Source: Gammaproteobacteria bacterium (GTDB lineage: Bacteria > Pseudomonadota > Gammaproteobacteria > Magnimaribacterales > Magnimaribacteraceae). From it: a DNA stretch of 11,246 nucleotides. The notes below the pieces were generated by a model. That model did not search any database. It was not told the DNA's origin and saw only the letters and a program-made list of their open reading frames with translations. This document shows positions 5,604 to 11,246 of the stretch, piece after piece (positions within the stretch are counted from its first letter, which is position 1; every line of letters begins with the position of its first letter). The stretch is taken from contig DTSY01000048.1 in assembly GCA_012965075.1 (NCBI GenBank), positions 1 through 11,246 on the forward strand, read 5' to 3'. The translations under genes and the position numbers were made by a program.

Positions 5604-8585
5604 CTATTTAATATTTAATTGGAAATCCAGATAGTAGTTCCTTCCATAGTCTGAATGAGCATCAGCATAGTATCCATAATATCTATCTGCTGTAGGAGCT
5701 CTTTCATCCTCAAGATTTTTTACAGCAAATCTAATTTTTGCCTTATTGCCTCTTACATCAAAGCCATAAGACATCGTTAGATTCAATGTTGTCATACTAG
5801 GAACAACGTAAGCTACGCCATCCTTTAAACCTAATGAAGTTTGCTCAAATGAACCTTTCTTAAGACCAGTTAAGCTAACTCTATATGGCCCTTTGTCCCA
5901 AGAGACTCTTACAGAGTGCTTGTTGTCATAGACTCCGTCTTTTCCAAGTAGATCACCAAAACCTTTTAAAGGAATTGATTCTGGGATTTCGCCGCTGTCT
6001 TTTTTAGCTTGAAGGTCAGCAAAATCTCCACTCGCTTTTTGCTCAAATTTATCAAGAAATGTTCCATTGTATCGAACATCAAAAGCAGAACCATTATCGG
6101 TTTCAAAACTGTAGTAGACACCAACATCGGTACCTTCAACAGTTCTTAAAGCCATATTAGTGTAATCATTTTGAATGTATTTAATATCACCAAAAGGGCA
6201 TACACCTGCTGCAGCAAAACCAGCTGCGTCACCTTCATCAGGAGCCTCTCTCACAACCAAAGGATCTCCTGCAAAAGTTGCACAATTATTTGTTCCATTG
6301 GCAAATCGTAAAAGCATGTCATTGACTGTTTGGTTTTCACGACCGAACAAGCCAATAGTTTTATCTTTTTCAATGGTCCAAGTATCAACGGTAACTAGTA
6401 AATTGTCTGTTGGAGTTAGCACAACACCAATGGAGGTGTTATCTGATTCTTCAGCATCAAGACCTGAGGCACCAGTTGCCATTCTTTGAATGGTGTAACG
6501 TGAATCAGAATCAATCACATTATCAACGCTTTGCACTGCATTAACTTGAAATGCTGCTCGGTCATATCTTGTTCCAGATCTTACAACAGTCTTTTCATTC
6601 ACCTGAATGATATTTGGAGCTCTAAAAGCTGTTGAGAAAGAGCCTCTTAAATACATCCATGGAGCTACGTCCCAGCCTAAGGCAAGTTTCCCTACCGTGG
6701 CGGAGCCAAAGTCAGAGAAATCTTCATTTCTAAGTGCTAATTGCATGTCAACTTTTTCAGCTACAGGAATTTGCAATTCAGCAAAGAAAGACGTTACATC
6801 TCTTGAACCTGAAACATCTCCTGTGGGTGATGAATTCAAAACATCTGCAACTAACGGATAGGTATCACCTTCGTAGTCAGTATAGGTGATAGTTCCGTCT
6901 AATCTTGGATCTCTGTCATCATCCATTTCTTCATCACGAAGCTCAAACCCTAACAACAGACCTACGTCTCCTGCCGGAAGCGTCCACAATTCATTATTGG
7001 ACATTTTAAAATCAAACATTGTGAGTTCGCTTGAGCCTTTTCTGTAAACATCAATAAGAGTCCGCTCTATATTAGTCTCATAATTACCCCCGGTAAATGG
7101 GTTGTAAGCTGCTGCAGTAGAGTCATTTAAAGCTTCTTTTAAAAGATTATTAGACATTCTATTGCTTGTTACGTCATCAGATGTAGCTTTAGAAGTTACA
7201 AAAGCTGTTTCCCAGTCCCAATCACCTGTTGAGCCTCTGAAACCTTGAAGAAATCTGTAAGTATCTTTTTTTACATTGACCAGTCTTTGCCTCTCTTCGT
7301 AACGATAGTTATCCATGTACAATTGATATCCGGCAAAAAGGAACTCAGAATAAGTTGTTCCGTCTACCGTCCCATCGAACCTTAATGAATTTAACCAATA
7401 ATTATCTGCACCCACTCTGTGTTTAGAAGATGAAAATGCATACGAAGGATGGGCAATCCTATCACTTTCTGAGGTATAAAAGCCCAGCTCTGTAAATGCC
7501 TCAGTGCCATTACCCATGTCATGGTTAATTGTCATTACAACATTCATTCTTTCAAGTTCAGATCTAACGTCAGTTTTGCCCCAGAAATTAGCTCTTATGG
7601 CGCCATTTCCATCTTGAGCTATACAAGTTCCATAACCCGTATCAAATATGGCTCCATCTTGACTAGCTCTATTATTACAACGTGGATCGCCAATAGGAAA
7701 GAGTTCAAATTCTCCATTAGAGTCCGTAAAGACGTGGTTCAACGGATTACTGCTTCCATGCTCACTGCTGGTTACCATATCAAACTGACCATACAGAGAG
7801 TTTGAGCTTAAGTTTCTAAAAGAAGTGCTTGTTTTCCAAGGTGAATCATCGTCAACAAAAGGTCTATGATCTCCTGCACCCCATCTTGGGTCTTCTTGTG
7901 CATTTATGTTTCCACGATCGTAGTGGTCAAAAAATACGCTTACATTGGTAGCCCCATCATTAAAGAATGATCCCCATTTCACAGTAGTTTTAGTGTCTTC
8001 AGTGGAAAAGTGATCGTATGCAACAACTCTAGATCTAACTGTTAAACCTTCATAATCTGTCTGTAAAACATTGTTGATAACACCGGCCACAGCATCTGCG
8101 CCATAAATAGCTGAAGCACCATCACGTAAAATTTCTAATCTTTCAATTCCAGTTACCGGAATTAAGTTTGAGTTCACACTAGCAGTTGGGACATAATCCC
8201 CACCAATTAACTCAGTTTGATACCCAGGCGAGGTTACTAACCTTCTTCCATTAAGAAGGGTAAGAGTGTTACCGACACCCAAATTTCTTAAGTTATAGGC
8301 TCCCACATCTCCCCGAGATGCATTTACACCACCAGAAGCATCTTCCGCTTCAGTAAAATAGTTCTGACCTTGTTCAACTATGTTTTCAATCAAGTCATCA
8401 CCAGAATCAACTCCAATCGCTTCAATGTCAGCGTTTGTAAGGATTGAAACAGGTAAGGCCCCAGTTATCTTTGCCCCTTTGATTTGACTTCCGGTTACAA
8501 CAACTTCTTCCACCTCATCAGCTGAGGTAACAAAGAAAGGAAAGAACACAAGAGAGAACAAAACGATCTTGAATAAGTTTTTCAT
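5604..8585 (-). CDS. TonB-dependent outer-membrane receptor
   Basis: This 993-residue outer-membrane transporter is energised by TonB. It has a signal peptide (1-22, MKNLF...VTSA) and a TonB box (EVEEVVVTG, about 24-32). The plug domain spans about 40-175, with LLNGRRLV (110-117) and LRDGASAIYGADAVAGVINNV (153-173). A long beta-barrel with the typical TAFRAPN motif (652-658) follows. It has exactly four cysteines in two close pairs, C303/C321 and C768/C796, probably loop disulfides. It ends FQLNIK, lacking the terminal aromatic residue common in barrel proteins. The start is supported by GGGGA 4-5 nt upstream. An intrinsic terminator follows it and the DASS transporter lies downstream on the same strand. 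The ligand is unknown; size and plug type fit the broad class of receptors for organic oligomers rather than a recognisable siderophore or B12 receptor, but that is inference. Confidence 0.95.
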   Translation of the reverse strand: MKNLFKIVLFSLVFFPFFVTSADEVEEVVVTGSQIKGAKITGALPVSILTNADIEAIGVDSGDDLIENIVEQGQNYFTEAEDASGGVNASRGDVGAYNLRNLGVGNTLTLLNGRRLVTSPGYQTELIGGDYVPTASVNSNLIPVTGIERLEILRDGASAIYGADAVAGVINNVLQTDYEGLTVRSRVVAYDHFSTEDTKTTVKWGSFFNDGATNVSVFFDHYDRGNINAQEDPRWGAGDHRPFVDDDSPWKTSTSFRNLSSNSLYGQFDMVTSSEHGSSNPLNHVFTDSNGEFELFPIGDPRCNNRASQDGAIFDTGYGTCIAQDGNGAIRANFWGKTDVRSELERMNVVMTINHDMGNGTEAFTELGFYTSESDRIAHPSYAFSSSKHRVGADNYWLNSLRFDGTVDGTTYSEFLFAGYQLYMDNYRYEERQRLVNVKKDTYRFLQGFRGSTGDWDWETAFVTSKATSDDVTSNRMSNNLLKEALNDSTAAAYNPFTGGNYETNIERTLIDVYRKGSSELTMFDFKMSNNELWTLPAGDVGLLLGFELRDEEMDDDRDPRLDGTITYTDYEGDTYPLVADVLNSSPTGDVSGSRDVTSFFAELQIPVAEKVDMQLALRNEDFSDFGSATVGKLALGWDVAPWMYLRGSFSTAFRAPNIIQVNEKTVVRSGTRYDRAAFQVNAVQSVDNVIDSDSRYTIQRMATGASGLDAEESDNTSIGVVLTPTDNLLVTVDTWTIEKDKTIGLFGRENQTVNDMLLRFANGTNNCATFAGDPLVVREAPDEGDAAGFAAAGVCPFGDIKYIQNDYTNMALRTVEGTDVGVYYSFETDNGSAFDVRYNGTFLDKFEQKASGDFADLQAKKDSGEIPESIPLKGFGDLLGKDGVYDNKHSVRVSWDKGPYRVSLTGLKKGSFEQTSLGLKDGVAYVVPSMTTLNLTMSYGFDVRGNKAKIRFAVKNLEDERAPTADRYYGYYADAHSDYGRNYYLDFQLNIK

Positions 8586-8700
8586 AATTTCCCCAAAATT
8601 AAACTGGCTCCCATTTTACATGATTTTTTAAAAACAGAAATTAGAAGTTTCAAAAATTTAAGTTTGATACCCTTAATTAAAACATTTAGTCTGACTCTAT
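8586..8700. promoter_or_regulatory. Divergent promoter region between receptor and patatin genes
   Basis: This AT-rich 115-bp gap lies between divergent genes. For the receptor (minus), TAAAAT (8613-8618 on the reverse strand) is a 5/6 -10 box about 28 nt from the start, with GGGGA as ribosome binding site at 8591-8594 and adjacent base; the -35 is unclear. For the patatin (plus), TTGATA at 8664-8669 resembles a -35, with TTTAGT at 8685-8690 as a weak -10 at 15-nt spacing. That would place the transcript start within a few bases of ATG 8701. The presence of promoters is likely from orientation; the boxes are tentative. Confidence 0.4.
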
Positions 8701-9588
8701 ATGGACAATAGATATCTGCTTTCGTTGGATGGTGGTGGAGTCAGGGAATTGGCCTCGGTCACGTTCCTAGCTAAGTTGGAAAAAGCATTGGGTAAACCTC
8801 TCTACGAACAATTCGATTTTTTTATGGGAACTTCTGCTGGGGCCATAACAGCAATGGCTTTATCGGCAGCTAGGATGAGTGGCGAAGACCTATTAGAATT
8901 CTGGTCAGAAAAAAATCTTGAGAAGATGGCAAACGCCTCCTTATGGGATTCTCGCTTAGGTCTCATGCAAACTAATCCCAAATACGATGGTGAAGGAAAA
9001 AAGGAAGTCTTCAAAAAATACTTTGGTAACTTGAAGCTTGGGGATGCTCGAGGAGGATTAGCCGTAATGAGCTATGACATTGAACAAAGGAAGCCTCTTC
9101 TGTTAACTTCCTATAATAATGCCAATATCTCCTTAATTGATGCAGGAAATGCAACCAGCGCTGCTCCCATCTATTACCCGACCGCTCAGGTGGGTAATAG
9201 ATATCTGATTGATGGAGGCATCGTTGCCAATAATCCTGTGTTGCATGGCTACGCTGAAATCAAGAAACTTTATCCCGACAGCAATATCAAAATTCTTAGT
9301 GTAGGAACAGGTCTAAACAAAAGACCCCTGAGAGGAAAGGCTTCTCAAAAGTGGGGATTAATTGGCTGGTTGATGCATGATTTATTTGGTTTGATGTTGG
9401 AAAGCAGCTTGGATCATGAGATTGCCGAGGAAATAATAGGGAAAGACTACGTTAGAGTTAACTCACCTTTAGGCAAAATTAACCGGAGATTGGACGACAA
9501 CAATAAGAAAAACCTCGAAAATATAAGAAAGATGGGAGAGTCCTGGTGGGAGGACTTTGGAGCTTCTGCCGTCAATCTTATGAAGTGA
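8701..9588 (+). CDS. Patatin-like phospholipase
   Basis: This 295-residue protein has no signal peptide and should act as a cytosolic or membrane-associated lipid acyl hydrolase with a Ser-Asp dyad. The oxyanion-hole motif DGGGVR is at 10-15, starting only nine residues from the N-terminus, which supports the start. The nucleophile elbow GTSAG has S45 as nucleophile. The ATSAAPIYYP block (151-160) precedes the DGG motif with catalytic D171 (LIDGGIVANNP). Patatins of this size resemble CapV and other bacterial patatins, but no cyclic-nucleotide synthase is adjacent, so a CBASS role is not supported. The residue after DGGGVR is Glu where many members have Gly. No Shine-Dalgarno precedes the ATG, and a leaderless message is possible. 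It is followed after 4 nt by the M48 protease gene, and the two are probably one operon concerned with envelope lipids and proteins. Confidence 0.93.
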   Translation: MDNRYLLSLDGGGVRELASVTFLAKLEKALGKPLYEQFDFFMGTSAGAITAMALSAARMSGEDLLEFWSEKNLEKMANASLWDSRLGLMQTNPKYDGEGKKEVFKKYFGNLKLGDARGGLAVMSYDIEQRKPLLLTSYNNANISLIDAGNATSAAPIYYPTAQVGNRYLIDGGIVANNPVLHGYAEIKKLYPDSNIKILSVGTGLNKRPLRGKASQKWGLIGWLMHDLFGLMLESSLDHEIAEEIIGKDYVRVNSPLGKINRRLDDNNKKNLENIRKMGESWWEDFGASAVNLMK

Positions 9589-9592
9589 AAAG

Positions 9593-11032
9593 ATGAGAAA
9601 TTTGTCTCTTTTATTATCTCTTTGGGGCCTTCTCTTTTTTTCTGCATGCTCGGTTAACCCAGTAACAGGCGAAAGAGATTTTGTGTTAATTTCTGAAGAC
9701 GCAGAATTAGAAATGGGTAGAACTTATAATGCTCAAGTTCTTCAATATCAAAGACCGTATGAAGTTGCCGCCGTTCAAAACTACGTGCAATTGGTTGGAG
9801 ATTCTCTTTCAGAAATCAGCCATAGATCAAATTTAGTTTATCGATTCACCGTTCTAGATAGCCCTGATGTCAACGCCTTTGCCCTTCCTGGCGGGTACAT
9901 CTATATCAATCGAGGCTTAATGGCCTATCTTTCCAGTGAAGCTGAACTTGCAGCAGTGTTGGGACATGAAATAGGCCATGTAACAGCTAGACATAGTGTT
10001 AAACAAATTTCTCAAGCTCAACTTTTGAATCTACTGTCTTATGCAGTTGCCACTAAAGCTGGTACCAGTGCAGGTGACCTTGCCAATATAGCTAGCGGAG
10101 CTCTACTAGCTGGATATGGAAGAGATATGGAGTTGCAAGCTGACTCATTAGGAGCTGAATATATGGCTAAAGTAGGATACTCACCTCGCGGCATGCTAGA
10201 CACGATCTCTGTACTTAAAGAGCATGAGATTTATTCCAAGAAAGTTTCTTTGAGAAGAGGCTCTGATCCACAAACTTATCACGGCATTTTTTCATCCCAT
10301 CCAACCACTGATAAGCGCTTAAATGAAGTTATAACTAAGGCGGAAACTTTAAGACAGGTCAAATTTGAAACTGATTCAGTTAAGTATCTAAAAATGATTG
10401 AAGGCATGGTATACGGTGACAGCGAAGCTGATGGAATAAGAAGAGGCAATAGTTTTTATCATAAGGATATGGACATCAGATTAATGGCTCCTGAGGACTG
10501 GGAGATCATCAATAGCCCAAACAGTTTGATATTTAATGCTCCCAAAGGAGAAGCTTATTTACGATTAAGTGTTATAGATCAAGTTAGAAAAGAATCACCT
10601 AAAGAGTATTTAACGAGGACGATAGGAAGAGGCCAGGTTTATCAAGAAAAAGAAATGAAGTTGGGTGTTTATGAAGCTTATACAGCACTTTTAAATAATG
10701 GATACAATACTTCCCGAGTTGCAATTGTTTTCAAGGATAAAAAAATATTTACCTTTTATGGAACTACTGTAGTAAACGGCCTAAGCATTAATGCTGTTGA
10801 TAAAAGATTCCAATTTATAGTAAATAGCTTTAGAAGTTTAAAAGAAACAGAAAAAAAACTGGTCGAACCTCTCAGGCTTAAACTATACAAAGTAAGAAAA
10901 GGCGATACTTATTCTTCTTTGGCAAAGAGAAGTCCTATTCCATTCGATCCAGAATCAAAATTACGACTGCTTAATGGTGATTACCCAGAGGGGAATCTTC
11001 AGAAGGGACAATTAATAAAAATAGTTGAATAG
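9593..11032 (+). CDS. M48-family zinc metalloprotease lipoprotein with C-terminal LysM domain
   Basis: This 479-residue protein has a lipoprotein signal ending FSAC (C19; -3 is Phe rather than the usual Leu). Ser follows the Cys, which predicts outer-membrane sorting. The M48 (BepA/YfgC/LoiP-like) domain spans about 25-250. It has the zinc motif HEIGH (125-129, E126 catalytic), third ligand E180 in DMELQAD, and the SHP...R motif (H236). A middle region of unknown fold (about 255-425) follows. A C-terminal LysM-like repeat at 432-478 (YKVRKGDTYSSLAK...QLIKIVE) probably binds peptidoglycan. E. coli BepA has TPR repeats instead of LysM, so this is a different architecture, though the role in surveillance of envelope proteins is likely similar. 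The gene starts 4 nt after the patatin stop with no clear Shine-Dalgarno, so coupling is likely. No clear terminator follows. Confidence 0.94.
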   Translation: MRNLSLLLSLWGLLFFSACSVNPVTGERDFVLISEDAELEMGRTYNAQVLQYQRPYEVAAVQNYVQLVGDSLSEISHRSNLVYRFTVLDSPDVNAFALPGGYIYINRGLMAYLSSEAELAAVLGHEIGHVTARHSVKQISQAQLLNLLSYAVATKAGTSAGDLANIASGALLAGYGRDMELQADSLGAEYMAKVGYSPRGMLDTISVLKEHEIYSKKVSLRRGSDPQTYHGIFSSHPTTDKRLNEVITKAETLRQVKFETDSVKYLKMIEGMVYGDSEADGIRRGNSFYHKDMDIRLMAPEDWEIINSPNSLIFNAPKGEAYLRLSVIDQVRKESPKEYLTRTIGRGQVYQEKEMKLGVYEAYTALLNNGYNTSRVAIVFKDKKIFTFYGTTVVNGLSINAVDKRFQFIVNSFRSLKETEKKLVEPLRLKLYKVRKGDTYSSLAKRSPIPFDPESKLRLLNGDYPEGNLQKGQLIKIVE

Positions 11033-11040
11033 AGTGGCTC

Positions 11041-11121
11041 CTAGAGCGGTTTAACTACATGGCCTCCATCAACTGTAATTACTGGGCCTGTCAAATCAAA
11101 TAAACTTTCCCTAATCACCAT
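11041..11121 (-). pseudogene. 26-codon C-terminal remnant of a short-chain dehydrogenase
   Basis: The frame reads MVIRESLFDLTG, then PVITVDGGHVVKPL and a TAG at 11043-11041. TGPVITVDGG is the characteristic SDR C-terminus (usually TGQxIxVDGG), but the rest of an SDR, about 220 residues, is absent. A stop (TGA) lies in frame four codons upstream of the ATG. The ATG overlaps the upstream gene's stop as TAATG. The fragment is best read as what remains after deletion of an SDR gene that once followed the upstream gene, possibly in a coupled operon. It is not the end of the SDR at 1-502, which lies at the other end of the window. It could still be translated as a short peptide. Confidence 0.6.
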
Positions 11122-11246
11122 TAGATTATTTCAAAATACCTATTCAACTCCCAGTTAGAAACTTTCAAACTATCTCTCTCAAAAATAGGTTTATTCTTAA
11201 CGTATTGCTCATATTCCCAAACTCTTGTTGAAGAAAAGTGATCAAC
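11121..11246 (-). CDS. C-terminal end of a probable glutamine-synthetase-family protein, start beyond window
   Basis: Forty-one in-frame codons enter from the right edge and end at TAA (11123-11121). The tail reads ...FSSTRVWEYEQYVKN, then later VSNWELNRYFEII. The pattern of a basic/aromatic WExxxY helix followed by V(S/T)xWExxRYxE(I/L) and the end is typical of the C-terminus of glutamine-synthetase-family enzymes, including gamma-glutamylpolyamine synthetase (PuuA-like) members. This is recognition from a short tail only; the catalytic region is outside the window, so the family is probable and the substrate unknown. It is convergent with the M48 gene, about 90 bp away, and is directly followed by the SDR remnant, overlapping it by one base. 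Confidence 0.5.
   Translation of the reverse strand, partial: VDHFSSTRVWEYEQYVKNKPIFERDSLKVSNWELNRYFEII

Noticed and set aside
6175..7805. Several plus-strand frames of 84-104 codons inside the receptor gene
   Set aside because: They are shadows of the receptor on the opposite strand, with low-complexity translations and no ribosome binding sites.
8621..8640. TTTTTTAAAAA palindrome in the divergent promoter gap
   Set aside because: Such A/T-only symmetry is expected by chance in DNA this AT-rich.
8701..9588. Patatin as a CBASS (CapV) anti-phage effector
   Set aside because: The fold fits, but no CD-NTase, HORMA, TRIP13 or E1/E2-like gene is next to it; the partner gene is an M48 protease.
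11033..11056. Terminator after the M48 gene
   Set aside because: GGCTC-CTA-GAGC gives only a 4-bp stem with no real T-tract, so it is too weak to call.

Overview
The window is visibly AT-rich and gene-dense, with short intergenic gaps. It carries a long TonB-dependent receptor, outer-membrane lipoprotein signals and periplasmic enzymes, so it comes from a Gram-negative bacterium. AT-rich, compact DNA with large receptors, tandem gamma-glutamyltransferases and many genes lacking a Shine-Dalgarno sequence fits an uncultured marine gammaproteobacterium of the SAR86 kind. That assignment is inference; no rRNA or marker gene is present.

Layout: (1) 1-502, minus: the N-terminal two thirds of a short-chain dehydrogenase whose catalytic Tyr and Lys are replaced by Ser and Arg. 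(2) 564-4097, plus: a 29-codon secreted-peptide-like ORF followed by two tandem gamma-glutamyltransferase-family genes. The three have gaps of only 4-5 nt and probably form one coupled transcript. (3) 4099-8585, minus: a TonB-dependent receptor, a good intrinsic terminator, then a SLC13/DASS divalent-anion transporter that ends 1 nt from the second transferase. (4) 8701-11032, plus: a patatin-like phospholipase and an M48 metalloprotease lipoprotein with a C-terminal LysM, 4 nt apart. (5) 11041-11246, minus: the C-terminal tail of a probable glutamine-synthetase-family protein, whose stop codon overlaps a 26-codon scrap of a short-chain dehydrogenase C-terminus.

The genes suggest a scavenging and envelope-maintenance neighbourhood: outer-membrane uptake (receptor), periplasmic cleavage of gamma-glutamyl or related amides (two transferase-family enzymes), inner-membrane dicarboxylate or other divalent-anion uptake (DASS), and envelope lipid and protein turnover (patatin, M48). 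The first transferase keeps every substrate-binding residue of the classical enzyme. The second keeps the catalytic Thr and the carboxylate-binding residues, but has Gly and Asn in place of the Asn and Asp that bind the substrate alpha-amino group, and it has a different lid loop. One of these changes (Asp to Asn) is the substitution reported to turn E. coli GGT into a glutaryl-7-ACA (cephalosporin) acylase. This is the most interesting signal in the window. I saw no CRISPR array, tRNA, rRNA, insertion sequence or phage gene, and there is no gene-free stretch longer than about 160 bases.
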